Shown: positions 40,017 through 49,580, counted from the stretch's first letter. The stretch: 64,000 nt of DNA from DASQZJ01 sp035638775 (GCA_035638775.1 DASQZJ010000003.1:1-64000), one strand, 5' to 3'. Notes: generated by a model from the sequence alone, not told the origin. A program made the numbers and translations.

Positions 40017-40145
40017 CAGATTCCGAGGCGCTACAGAAAAAAGGCTTGAGCCCGCAGGACCCAAGCCTTTTCAGCTCTCCTCCAGAAAGGACTCCCCTCG
40101 TCCTTTCACGCACTTTGCCCCCTGCCCCCCAGGGGGTTTCTTTTT
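40017..40145 (+). ncRNA. Predicted small RNA, copy 2 of a tandem sibling pair
   Basis: About 129 bases. Order of elements: hairpin AAAAGGCTTG/CAAGCCTTTT (40039-40048 with 40062-40071), seed CTCTCCTCC (40075-40083), hairpin GAAAGGAC/GTCCTTTC with loop TCCCCTC (40085-40107), linker ACGCACTTTG, terminator CCCCCTG/CAGGGGG with an all-C loop and T-run (40118-40145). The 3' about 65 bases match copy 1 except for a short indel that changes only the loop of the second hairpin; the first hairpin has unrelated sequence but the same place. Conservation of stems with divergent loops and 5' parts is what duplicated sibling sRNAs show. Confidence 0.78.
40118..40145 (+). terminator. Intrinsic terminator of small RNA copy 2
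   Basis: CCCCCTG/CAGGGGG stem with a five-C loop, then TTTCTTTTT. Same stem as copy 1. Confidence 0.85.
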
Positions 40146-40396
40146 GTTTGTTGTTATTGTTCGACCGTCCGCCGGGCCGGCCATCAAGGGCCTCCGGCGC
40201 GAACTTGCGGGTAAACTTATACCACTCGACCGGGCGTGTAAACCTTTCATTAACGCCTTCGGGGGTAAGTATTAACATTTCTAAATGTAACTTCGAAGGC
40301 CTTTGACCTGCCCAATTCCGACCCCTCCGGATCGCCTCGTACGGACGACCCTCCACTGGCCGGCGCATCCCTGCGCCTCCCCGCATCCGGGCCCGG
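40146..40396. other. 251-base intergenic region, no gene recognised
   Basis: Lies between the second sRNA terminator and the stop of the SDR gene. The middle (about 40205-40310) is AT-rich for this genome and includes several TTAAC/GTAAAC motifs. No open frame with a ribosome site, no hairpin with T-run. Confidence 0.6.
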
Positions 40397-41194
40397 TCAG
40401 ACTTTCATTCCCGGCAGATTCAGGGACGCCGTGTTGCCCCCGTCGACGGGCAGCGCCTGGCCGGTGATGTAACTCGCCTCATCGCTGGCCAGGAACAGGA
40501 TCGCGCGGGCGATCTCCTCGGGACGCCCGTAGCGGCGCAGCTCGCAGCGCGAGCCCAGCTTGTCCTCCTTGCCGCGGCTGCGGGCATAGTCGAACACGGG
40601 CCGGGTCATGCCGGTTTCCGTGAGGCCCGGGCAGACGGCATTGACCCGGATGCCGAGCCCGCCCAGGTCACAGGCGGAAGTCTGCGTGAAGTTGATCAGC
40701 GCGGCCTTGGACGCGCTGTACGAGTTGGGACCCGCCCCGGAACGGATGCCGGCGACGGACGCCGTGTTGACGATGGCTCCGGCACCGCGCTCGCGCAGGT
40801 GCGGAACCGCATGCTTGGTCGCATACATGGGCCCCAGCAGGTTGACCTGCAGCACGCGCAGCCACTCCTCGCCGTCCTGCTCCTCCGGTCCGCACAGCGT
40901 TCCGGTGATGCCGGCGTTGTTGCAGACGGCGTCCAGTCCCCCGAAATGTCGCGCCGCGTCATCGATCAGCGCCTTGACCTGCTGCTCCTGCGACACGTCC
41001 ACGACCCGGTGGATACAGCGCGCCTGGTCCAGCGCCAGCAGGGACACCGTCTCCTCCAGGCCCTCGCAGGCGACGTCCGCCAGTGCGAGCCGCGCTCCCT
41101 GCTCCGCGAAAAGGCGCGCGGCGGCCCGCCCGATGCCGCTTCCCGCGCCCGTGATCACCGCGACCTTGTCCTGCACTCTTCCGTTGCCGCTCAT
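40397..41194 (-). CDS. Short-chain dehydrogenase/reductase
   Basis: A 265-residue classical SDR. Cofactor motif VAVITGAGSGIGRAAARLF (TGxxxGxG), CNNAGITGTL, the catalytic Ser in IVNTASVAGIRSG and YxxxK in SYSASKAALINFTQ. Acidic Asp after strand 2 (LALADVACEG) suggests NAD rather than NADP. Substrate unknown; it probably oxidises a hydroxyacyl or alcohol group. GGGGGA precedes ATG 41194. The downstream side is the small-RNA region, and the upstream neighbour is a GST. Confidence 0.87.
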   Translation of the reverse strand: MSGNGRVQDKVAVITGAGSGIGRAAARLFAEQGARLALADVACEGLEETVSLLALDQARCIHRVVDVSQEQQVKALIDDAARHFGGLDAVCNNAGITGTLCGPEEQDGEEWLRVLQVNLLGPMYATKHAVPHLRERGAGAIVNTASVAGIRSGAGPNSYSASKAALINFTQTSACDLGGLGIRVNAVCPGLTETGMTRPVFDYARSRGKEDKLGSRCELRRYGRPEEIARAILFLASDEASYITGQALPVDGGNTASLNLPGMKV

Positions 41195-41233
41195 CGTGGT
41201 TCCCCCGGATTCAATGAAATATCGCCCGTCGCA

Positions 41234-41842
41234 TCAGGCGTTGGCACTGGGACGCGCGGAGACGGTCTCGTGCCAGCGGCGGAGGTACTTCTGGGCCTCG
41301 CCGGGACGCACGTCCGCGACCTTGCCGAAATCGATCCCCATCAGCGCGGTGGCATCGGCGATGGTGTAGTGCTCCCCGGCCACGTATTCGCGGTCGGAAA
41401 GGACCTCGTCGAGCCATTCCAGCCGCCGCAGGGCGTGCGCACGACATGTCTCGCCGTATTCCCGGTTCTGGGGCAGGCGTCCGGCGAAGAACTCGCTGGT
41501 GTTCCGGAAGCACTGCATGACGGGCAGGGCGATCTCCAGCTCCATGCGGCGACGCCACATCTCCACCCGCGCCTTGTCCTCGGGGTCCCGTCCCATCAGG
41601 GGCGGCTCCGGGTGACGTTCCTCGAAGTAGCGGCAGATCGCGACCGTCTCGGCGATATGCGTGCCGTCATCCAGCTCCAGCACGGGCAGCCCGCCCATCG
41701 GGTTCTTCTCCAGAAACTGCGGACGACGATTCTCGCCCGCTGCGATGTCCACCGCTTCGAGCGGCACGTCGATCCCCTTCTCCGCCAGGAACATGCGCAC
41801 CAGGCGCGGGTTGGGGGCATGGGTGTAGTCGTAGAGCCTCAT
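41234..41842 (-). CDS. Glutathione S-transferase family protein
   Basis: A 202-residue protein. N-terminal thioredoxin-like domain: MRLYDYTHAPNPRLVRMFLA, then NPMGGLPVLELDDGTHIAETVAIC (cis-Pro and Glu/Thr glutathione contacts, in GLPVLEL and IAETVAI). Helical C-terminal domain from about 85, with YTIADATALMGIDF, the conserved N-capping box of GSTs. It most resembles detoxification or stringent-starvation-type GSTs; substrate unknown. Start at ATG 41842 with GGGGAG about ten bases upstream. It is 39 bases before the SDR and probably cotranscribed. Confidence 0.87.
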   Translation of the reverse strand: MRLYDYTHAPNPRLVRMFLAEKGIDVPLEAVDIAAGENRRPQFLEKNPMGGLPVLELDDGTHIAETVAICRYFEERHPEPPLMGRDPEDKARVEMWRRRMELEIALPVMQCFRNTSEFFAGRLPQNREYGETCRAHALRRLEWLDEVLSDREYVAGEHYTIADATALMGIDFGKVADVRPGEAQKYLRRWHETVSARPSANA

Positions 41843-42030
41843 GGCAGCGCGTCTCCCCTGGATTGATGATCGGAATCCGCCGACCCGCGCGTGGTCCGCA
41901 GGCGGCCGTATGCTGCGCCGCCCGGCCGCAGGCCGGCACGGCAACTTCGCGTTGGTGAGCGGCGGCCGCGGTCACGCTGCCGGCACCGGTGAACGCGGGC
42001 GGGCGGCCCGCTCTCCGCCGTGTGCCGGCG

Positions 42031-42567
42031 CTAGCCTGCCGCCAGGCGCTCGAGCGTCGCCTCGTGTACCTCGAGATCCATCCCGCTGTAGAGGACAAAG
42101 CGGATCCGCCTGACGTGCTGCAGCTTGTCCGCCTCTTCCAGGACCGTCCGGATGGCGATTCCGGCCGCGTCCTCGAGCGGGTAGCCGAAGGCGCCGGTCG
42201 ACACGGCGGGAAACGCGACCGACTCGAGCCGGTTTTCCTCGGCCACGCGCAGCGCGTTGCGATAGCAGTCCGCCAGCAGCCGGTCCCCGGGGTGGTCGCG
42301 CCCGTACACCGGGCCAAGGCAGTGGATCACGTGCGGATTCGGCAGGCCGAAACCCGCCGTGATCACGGCCTGTCCGGGCTCGATCGGGGCCAGCGGGCGG
42401 CATGCCCTGGCAAGCTCGGGTCCCGCTGCAGCGTGGATCACGCCCGCCACGCCGCCACCGCTTTGCAGCTGGGCGTTGGCCGCGTTGACCACCGCATCGA
42501 AGCCGGGCTGGTGCGCGATGTTGCCCTGCACGCATTCGATGGTGACCCCGCCGAAGCGCTTCTCCAT
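42031..42567 (-). CDS. Macrodomain protein (ADP-ribose hydrolase type)
   Basis: A 178-residue single macrodomain. ADP-ribose-binding motifs: VVNAANAQLQSGGGVAGVIH (loop 1), VIHCLGPVYGRDH and AFPAVSTGAFGYPLEDAA (loop 2). The Asn in NAAN and GGGVAG match MacroD/YmdB-like O-acetyl-ADP-ribose deacetylases. It may remove ADP-ribose from proteins or hydrolyse O-acetyl-ADP-ribose. 73 bases separate it from fabB. The gap to the GST (41843-42030) holds no gene. Confidence 0.88.
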   Translation of the reverse strand: MEKRFGGVTIECVQGNIAHQPGFDAVVNAANAQLQSGGGVAGVIHAAAGPELARACRPLAPIEPGQAVITAGFGLPNPHVIHCLGPVYGRDHPGDRLLADCYRNALRVAEENRLESVAFPAVSTGAFGYPLEDAAGIAIRTVLEEADKLQHVRRIRFVLYSGMDLEVHEATLERLAAG

Positions 42568-42640
42568 GGCAAGCCTCCATGTCCGCGTGGATCAGGAACC
42601 GCGCCCCTGCCGGCCGCACCGGGGCGCACCCGCGTCCGGC

Positions 42641-43855
42641 TCAGTCCCCGGGGCGCCGGAGCACCAGGCAGGCGTTGGTCCCGCCGAAGCCGAAGCTGTT
42701 CGAAAGCACGCAGTCGACCGCCGCGTCGCGACGCTCCCGCAGGATCGGATAGTCCCGCGCCGCCTCGTCCAGCTCGTCGATGTGGGCGGAGCCCGCAAGA
42801 AACCCGTGCTGCATCATCAGCAGCGAGAAGATCGCCTCGTTCACCCCCGCCGCGCCGAGAGCGTGCCCGGTCAGGGACTTGGTCGACGAGAGCGGGGGCA
42901 CGGCGTCGCCGAACACCTCCCGGATCGCGCGCAGCTCGGTGACGTCCCCCGCCGGCGTGCTCGTACCGTGGGTGTTGATGTAGCCGATGGGCGCATCCAC
43001 GCCATCCAGGGCCAGGCGCATGCAGCGCACGGCCCCCTCCCCCGACGGCGCCACCATGTCCTGGCCGTCGGAGGTCGCGCCGTAGCCGACCACCTCCGCG
43101 TAGATGCGCGCCCCGCGGGCACGCGCGTGCTCCAGCTCCTCCAGCACCACGATCCCGCCGCCGGCGGAGATCACGAAGCCGTCGCGACCGGCATCGTAGG
43201 GCCGGGACGCCTCGGCGGCGCGCTCGTTGTATTTCGACGACAGGGCACCCATGCCGTCGAACATCACGGTCAGCGACCAGTGCAGCTCCTCGCCACCGCC
43301 GGCGAAGACCATGTCCTGCTTGCCGAGCTGGATCTGCTCCATGCCCGCGCCGATGCAGTGCGCGCTGGTCGCGCAGGCCGAGCTGATGCTGTAGTTGACG
43401 CCGCGGATCCCGAATGCCGTCGCGAGGTTGGCGGAAACGGTGCTGCCCATGGTGCGGGGCACCATGTAGGGTCCCACCCGCCGGGCACCACGGTTGCGCA
43501 CCGTGTCGGCGGTCAGCAGGATGTTGGCGTTGGACGCGCCGCCGGAGCCGACGATCAGGCCCACCCTCGGATCCGACAGGGCCCCGGCCTCGAGCCCGGC
43601 ATCGCCCACCGCCTGGTGCATGGCGATGTAGGCGTAGGCCGCGGCATCGCCCATGAAACGCAGCAGCTTGCGGTCGATCCGCTCGGACGGATCGAGCCGC
43701 ACCGGCGCATGCACCTGCGAGCGGAAGCCGAGCTCGGCGTATTCATCCGAGCGCTCGATGCCGGAGCGGCCGGCGCGCAGCGATTCCGTAACCTCCGCCG
43801 CGTCGTTGCCGATGCTGGATACGATGCCGAGACCGGTGACCACCACTCTGCGCAC
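42641..43855 (-). CDS. fabB: 3-oxoacyl-[acyl-carrier-protein] synthase I
   Basis: A 404-residue condensing enzyme for fatty-acid elongation, needed with FabA for unsaturated fatty acids. Cys161 in SSACATSAHC, His296 in NTHGTSTPAGD, Lys326 in STKSLTGHALGAAG and His331 complete the active site. The tail FGFGGTNACLVLRR is canonical. FabB, rather than FabF, is supported by length (E. coli FabB 406) and by its place 11 bases after fabA. Confidence 0.96.
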   Translation of the reverse strand: MRRVVVTGLGIVSSIGNDAAEVTESLRAGRSGIERSDEYAELGFRSQVHAPVRLDPSERIDRKLLRFMGDAAAYAYIAMHQAVGDAGLEAGALSDPRVGLIVGSGGASNANILLTADTVRNRGARRVGPYMVPRTMGSTVSANLATAFGIRGVNYSISSACATSAHCIGAGMEQIQLGKQDMVFAGGGEELHWSLTVMFDGMGALSSKYNERAAEASRPYDAGRDGFVISAGGGIVVLEELEHARARGARIYAEVVGYGATSDGQDMVAPSGEGAVRCMRLALDGVDAPIGYINTHGTSTPAGDVTELRAIREVFGDAVPPLSSTKSLTGHALGAAGVNEAIFSLLMMQHGFLAGSAHIDELDEAARDYPILRERRDAAVDCVLSNSFGFGGTNACLVLRRPGD

Positions 43856-43866
43856 GGCTACCCCCT

Positions 43867-44382
43867 TCAGAATCCTTCGGTCGACGTGAACAGACCCACC
43901 CGCAGGTCGCGCGCGAGATAGATCTCACGGCCGTCCACGTCCATGGTGGCGTCCGCAATGCCCATGAAGAGCCGACGGCGGATCACGCGCTTCATGTGCA
44001 CATGGTAGGTCACCAGACGGCTCCGGGGCATCACCTGCCCGGAAAACTTCACTTCGCCGGCACCCAGGGCGCGCCCGTGCCCGGGACCGCCCAGCCAGCC
44101 GAGATAGAACCCTACCAGCTGCCACATGGCGTCCAGCCCGAGGCATCCGGGCATCACCGGGTCCCCCTGGAAATGGCACTCGAAGAACCACTGGTCCGGA
44201 CGGATATCGAGCTCCGCGATCAGGTCCCCCTTGCCGTACTGACCGCCTTCCTCGCTGATGTGCGTGATCCGGTCGAACATCAGCATGGGCGGCAGGGGGA
44301 GCTGCGGATTGCCGTCGCCGAACAGCTCGCCCCGGGCGCAGCGGAGCAGATCCTCGTAATCGTAGTTGTGCTTTGGTTCCAT
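43867..44382 (-). CDS. fabA: 3-hydroxydecanoyl-[ACP] dehydratase/isomerase
   Basis: A 171-residue bifunctional enzyme that makes trans-2-decenoyl-ACP and isomerises it to the cis-3 form, committing to unsaturated fatty acids. His70 in FFECHFQGDPVMPGC and Asp84 in LGLDAMWQLVGFYL occupy the same positions as in E. coli (172 residues). Start at ATG 44382. Forms an operon with fabB. The divergent TetR gene 292 bases away is a possible regulator. Confidence 0.97.
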   Translation of the reverse strand: MEPKHNYDYEDLLRCARGELFGDGNPQLPLPPMLMFDRITHISEEGGQYGKGDLIAELDIRPDQWFFECHFQGDPVMPGCLGLDAMWQLVGFYLGWLGGPGHGRALGAGEVKFSGQVMPRSRLVTYHVHMKRVIRRRLFMGIADATMDVDGREIYLARDLRVGLFTSTEGF

Positions 44383-44674
44383 ATCCGGCCCGTCGTGGCT
44401 GCTGACGCGAGAAGGTCGCGGCGCACTGCGAAGACGTCGCCGCGCGACCCCCTGGCACGCTCGCGACCCTGGTGGCACCCGGGCGCGCCCGCCGGCTACG
44501 CCGGGGCGTATTATGCGGGGTTCCGCGGGGGATCGCATCTCCCGGCGCCGGTCGGACCGTGACACAGGCCCGCGGCCGGGCACAAGGGCGCCCGCCTTGC
44601 TCCACGAACGGCCATCCGCCAAACTTGACCCGTCCAACGAAACCGAGCCACCGCATCCCCGCGATGATAGCGAC

Positions 44675-45277
44675 ATGAGCCCGTCCACCCGGGTGTCCCG
44701 CAGCACGCACGCAGACAACCGCGGGCGGCAGATTCTCGCCGCGGCGGCGTCCCTGTTCGCCCGCTTCGGGTACGACGGCACCTCCGTGCGGGATATCGCC
44801 GCACGCGCCCGGATCCGGCCGGCCTCGGTCTACTATCACTTCCCGTCGAAGGCGGACCTGCTGGTCGCGGTACTTGAGGAAGGCGTCGATGTGCTCAACC
44901 GGCGCGTGCGGGACGCGCTGGCCCCGGAACACGAGCCCTGGCGACGCCTGGAAGCCGCCTGCGTCGCGCACATGGAGACCCTGCTCGAGGGCAACGATTA
45001 CGTCCGGGTGCTTTCGGCGGAGATCCCCGCCCGGAGGGCGGAGACGCTCCGCGGCCAGCTCGTGGTGCACCGCGACCGCTACGAAGACGTGTTCCGCAAC
45101 CTGGTCAACGACCTGCCGGTGGCTCCGCACGTCGACCGCAAGGTCCTCCGGCTGACGCTGCTCGGCGCCATCGCCTGGTCGATGTTCTGGTACCAGCCCG
45201 ACGGGGACAGCCCGACGGAGATCGCGCGCCAGATGGTGCGCCTGATCCGCGAGCCGGTAGAGGCAGGCAGGCCGTGA
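44675..45277 (+). CDS. TetR-family transcriptional regulator
   Basis: A 200-residue regulator. The DNA-binding domain (about 15-62) shows ILAAAASLFARFGYDGTSVR, then the recognition helix region ARIRPASVYYHFPSKADLL. The C-terminal ligand domain is unconserved, so the inducer is unknown. Its position, divergent from fabA-fabB and cotranscribed with a hydrolase, suggests a lipid- or xenobiotic-responsive repressor. I could not find a convincing palindrome in the gap. The stop overlaps the next start (GTGA). Confidence 0.88.
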   Translation: MSPSTRVSRSTHADNRGRQILAAAASLFARFGYDGTSVRDIAARARIRPASVYYHFPSKADLLVAVLEEGVDVLNRRVRDALAPEHEPWRRLEAACVAHMETLLEGNDYVRVLSAEIPARRAETLRGQLVVHRDRYEDVFRNLVNDLPVAPHVDRKVLRLTLLGAIAWSMFWYQPDGDSPTEIARQMVRLIREPVEAGRP

Positions 45278-46221
45278 CCGTCGCGCCCGCGATCGAGGCA
45301 CGCGGGTTCGACACGCCGGCGGGGCACGTCGCCTGGCTGGAGGCGGGCAGCGGCCGGCCGCTGGTCTGCCTGCACGGCTTTCCCGACACGCCGGAGACTT
45401 TCGACGACCTGATGCGCGACCTGGCAGCGGACGGATTTCGCTGCCTGGCCCCGTGGCTGCCGGGCTACGGAGACACCGCGGTCCCCCGATCGGGTGGCCT
45501 GTCGCTGCTGGCGGTGGCCGAGATGCTGGACGCATGGCTGGCGGTGGTCGTCGACGAGCCGGCCCTGGCCGTACTCGGCCACGACTGGGGCTCGGTGATC
45601 GCACAACTGCTGGCCGGGATCCACCAGGAAGGCCGCACGCGGTACGAGCTCGAGGGGGTGATCCTGGCGGCCGTGCCGCCGACCCGGCGGTTCATGGCCA
45701 ACATGAGCCCGGCGCAGATCGCGCGTTCCCGTTACATGGGCCGCTTCCAGCTGCCCGGCGCGGCGCGGCGGATACGACGCGGCGGCCTCGGCTACATCCG
45801 CGAGCTGTGGCGGCGCTGGTCGCCGGAGCTGGCCCCGGATCACCCCCAGCTTCGCCGCACCCTGGAAGCGCTGGCGCCCCCCGGGGCCCTGGAGCGGGCC
45901 ATCACTTACTACCGCTACGCGCTCAACCCGATGTACCTGCCGCTGTCCCGGACGCCCCTCCGCCAGGGCCGCCTGCTGCGCATGCGCAAGCCGGTGCCGG
46001 CGCTGGTCGTGGCCGGCGCCCGCGACGGCTGCATCGGGGACGAGGTGTTCCGGGGCAGCGAGAGGGAATATCCGCATCCGTGCACCCGCCTGGCAATCCT
46101 GGAGCAGGCCGGCCACTTCATGCACCTGGACGCCCCGGAGCCGTTCCGCGACCTGGTGCTGGACTTTCTCCGGCAAATCGGCGACCACCGCGATGGCCGC
46201 GCAACAGACGCCCCCGCCTGA
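45274..46221 (+). CDS. Alpha/beta hydrolase, epoxide-hydrolase/dehalogenase type
   Basis: A 315-residue enzyme. The oxyanion motif CLHGFPDTPETFDDL and the nucleophile elbow VLGHDWGSVIAQ, with Asp instead of Ser, are typical of epoxide hydrolases and haloalkane dehalogenases. The His is in EQAGHFMHLDAPEPF. A cap domain spans about 130-220. Start is GTG at 45274, overlapping the TetR stop by four bases. The 3' end overlaps dinB by 29 bases, so TetR, hydrolase and dinB are translationally linked. Confidence 0.85.
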   Translation: MTVAPAIEARGFDTPAGHVAWLEAGSGRPLVCLHGFPDTPETFDDLMRDLAADGFRCLAPWLPGYGDTAVPRSGGLSLLAVAEMLDAWLAVVVDEPALAVLGHDWGSVIAQLLAGIHQEGRTRYELEGVILAAVPPTRRFMANMSPAQIARSRYMGRFQLPGAARRIRRGGLGYIRELWRRWSPELAPDHPQLRRTLEALAPPGALERAITYYRYALNPMYLPLSRTPLRQGRLLRMRKPVPALVVAGARDGCIGDEVFRGSEREYPHPCTRLAILEQAGHFMHLDAPEPFRDLVLDFLRQIGDHRDGRATDAPA

Positions 46222-47302
46222 AGCCGGCGGCGATTCTCCGCGCCGGATCATCCACATCGACATGGACGCGTTCTACGCCGCCATCGAGCAGCGGGATCAC
46301 CCCGGACTGCGCGGTCGTCCGGTGGTGGTGGGGGGTGACCCCGGCGGGCGCGGCGTGGTGGCGACCTGCAGCTACGAGGCCCGCGAATACGGGATTCATT
46401 CGGCCATGCCGGCGGCCCGGGCCCGCCGGCTCTGTCCGAAGGCGGTGTTCCTGCGCCCGCGCTTCGACGCCTACCGCCGCGAGTCGGCCCGCATCTTCGC
46501 ACTGCTGCGCGAATACACGTCGCTGGTCGAGCCGCTGGCGCTGGACGAGGCCTACCTGGATGTCAGCGGGCCGTGCCGGGAGGGTGCGACCGCCACCGGT
46601 CTCGCCCGCGAGATCCGGGCGCGGGTGCGCGAGCTCACCGGGCTGGTGGCCTCGGCCGGGGTCTCCTACAACAAGTTCCTGGCCAAGCTCGCCTCCGACA
46701 TGGACAAGCCCGACGGGCTCTGCGTGATCACGCCCGAGCGGGGCCCGGGGATCGCCGCCAGCCTGCCCGTCGGGCGCTTCCACGGCATCGGGCGGGCGAC
46801 AGAGGCGAAGCTCCGCCGGCTCGGCATCCGCACCGGCGCCGACCTGGGCAGCTGGACGGTCGAACGCCTGCGCCCCCACCTGGGCGTCCGCGCGGACTAC
46901 TTCCATCAGCTGGCCCGGGGCATCGACACCCGGCCGGTGAGGAGCCACCGGCTGCGCAAGTCGCTGGGCACCGAAACCACCTTTGCCCGGGACCTGCACG
47001 ACCGGGAAGAGATGCTGCGGGCGCTGGAGGAGCTCGCCGGCCGTGCTGGCGCGTCGCTGCGCAGGCGTGGCCTCGAGGCGCGCACGCTGACCGTCAAGGT
47101 CCGCTTCGACGATTTCCGCCTGGTGACCCGGAGCCGTCGCGGCGAACCGCCCTACACCGGCGAAGAGCCGATGCGCGCGGCGCTGGATGAGCTGCTCGAC
47201 CGTGCCTTGCGCCCGCCCCGCCCGGTCCGTTTGCTGGGCGTGACCTTTTCCCTGCTGCAACCCGCCGATTCCGGCGACGCGAATCAGCTCGACCTGCTCT
47301 AG
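46193..47302 (+). CDS. dinB: DNA polymerase IV
   Basis: A 369-residue Y-family lesion-bypass polymerase. The catalytic carboxylates are in IIHIDMDAFYAAIE and LALDEAYLDV; YNKFLAKLASDMDKPDG (here SYNKFLAKLASDMDKP) and the HhH region FHGIGRATEAKLRRLGI are present. Little-finger domain covers about 245-350. The C-terminus QLDLL is a beta-clamp-binding motif of the QLxLF type, so the end is intact. ATG 46193 lies within the end of the hydrolase gene. No LexA box was found before the operon. Confidence 0.95.
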   Translation: MAAQQTPPPEAGGDSPRRIIHIDMDAFYAAIEQRDHPGLRGRPVVVGGDPGGRGVVATCSYEAREYGIHSAMPAARARRLCPKAVFLRPRFDAYRRESARIFALLREYTSLVEPLALDEAYLDVSGPCREGATATGLAREIRARVRELTGLVASAGVSYNKFLAKLASDMDKPDGLCVITPERGPGIAASLPVGRFHGIGRATEAKLRRLGIRTGADLGSWTVERLRPHLGVRADYFHQLARGIDTRPVRSHRLRKSLGTETTFARDLHDREEMLRALEELAGRAGASLRRRGLEARTLTVKVRFDDFRLVTRSRRGEPPYTGEEPMRAALDELLDRALRPPRPVRLLGVTFSLLQPADSGDANQLDLL

Positions 47303-47413
47303 GAGGCGCCGGTCAATTCGGCCCGGACCAGGCCGCGGAACGCTCCCGTTGCGCGAAGCCGGCAAGCGGATGCGGCGGGACCCGGCTCCCGGGAGGCGCT
47401 CGCGCCTCGTCGG

Positions 47414-47632
47414 CTAGTTCTTCCCGTCAAGCTTCCGGTCCAGCTTGTCCACGCCCTGGCGGGCGCTGTCGAGTGCCTTCTGCCCGGCATCGTGGGCCCG
47501 CTGGTCCAGCGTTCGCGGCTGAAACGGGTTGCTGAGCCAGGCCGCTCCACGGCCGTGATTGTATCCCAGGACGAAACCGATGGCCGCGCCCAGGATCAGC
47601 CCCACGAACCAGCCCCGGAGTATCTTTCGCAT
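47414..47632 (-). CDS. Small membrane-anchored protein
   Basis: 72 residues. One N-terminal membrane helix with a glycine-zipper pattern (FVGLILGAAIGFVLGYNHG) is followed by a polar, amphipathic helix (about 40-70, AHDAGQKALDSARQGVDKLD). No family recognised. GGAG lies seven bases before ATG 47632. It is divergent from the Old Yellow Enzyme gene and convergent with dinB. Confidence 0.7.
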   Translation of the reverse strand: MRKILRGWFVGLILGAAIGFVLGYNHGRGAAWLSNPFQPRTLDQRAHDAGQKALDSARQGVDKLDRKLDGKN

Positions 47633-47750
47633 GACGGCTCTCCGCTTCGTGGCCCCCGTCCGGGCAGCGTACCGGAGCAAGTCTTCCCGGGCCACTGTGG
47701 TACCGTTGCGCATCAACCCGCAACCAGGACCATCGGTAGGAGAGCTCCGT

Positions 47751-49070
<1,320 letters not shown>

Positions 49071-49086
49071 GGCACGCCGCGGCCGG

Positions 49087-49440
49087 TCAGCCGCGCCCGG
49101 GAACCACGGTAAAGCCCTCGAAGGCCAGCTCGGCCCGCAGCGTCTCCCGGCGATCGCCTTCCAGCTCGATGATGCCGTCGTGCACGGCCCCGGACAGCCC
49201 GCAGCGGTTGCGGATGCGGCTGGCCAGGCGCTGCAGGCCATGGGAGTCGAGCGGCAGTCCGAACAGGCGGGTGACGGTGCGCCCCCGGCCGTCGTCGGTC
49301 TTGACCAGCCGCACCAGCCCGGCTCCCGGCATGCGCCAGTCCGGCGTGCGGCAGGCGCAGTGATCGCCGGGCAGCCCGCAGGCGGGGCAGGTGCGCCCCA
49401 GTTCAGCGCCACCGACGAAATCGGGCTCGGCTTGCCACAT
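49087..49440 (-). CDS. yciH: SUI1/YciH-type translation initiation factor
   Basis: A 117-residue protein. The N-terminal part carries a Cys/His cluster (CPACGLPGDHCACR) that may bind zinc; the C-terminal SUI1 domain has GRGRTVTRLFGLPLD, LASRIRNRCGLSGAVHDGIIELEGD (GCG-GGT region) and FEGFTVVPG. Related to eukaryotic eIF1; in bacteria it can affect start-codon fidelity. GGGAGG lies four bases before ATG 49440. Confidence 0.9.
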   Translation of the reverse strand: MWQAEPDFVGGAELGRTCPACGLPGDHCACRTPDWRMPGAGLVRLVKTDDGRGRTVTRLFGLPLDSHGLQRLASRIRNRCGLSGAVHDGIIELEGDRRETLRAELAFEGFTVVPGRG

Positions 49441-49580
49441 GGGTCCTCCCGCGTGTGCACTCGTGTCGACGGCTCCACCGTAGGATCGGCGGCGACCCGT
49501 TACAAGACACGCGGCAGGAACGGTCCGGGTTTCCCGACCGGCGGCGGTCGTATCCGGCACCACCTCCCGGCGGGAGCCGC

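Noticed and set aside
39594..40306. Small proteins encoded in the tandem repeat region
   Set aside because: Open frames exist through both copies but none has a ribosome site, the two copies are not in the same relative frame after the hairpin indel, and the conserved sequence ends in terminators.
44383..46192. LexA box controlling dinB
   Set aside because: No CTGT-N8-ACAG palindrome was found upstream of the TetR-hydrolase-dinB unit.
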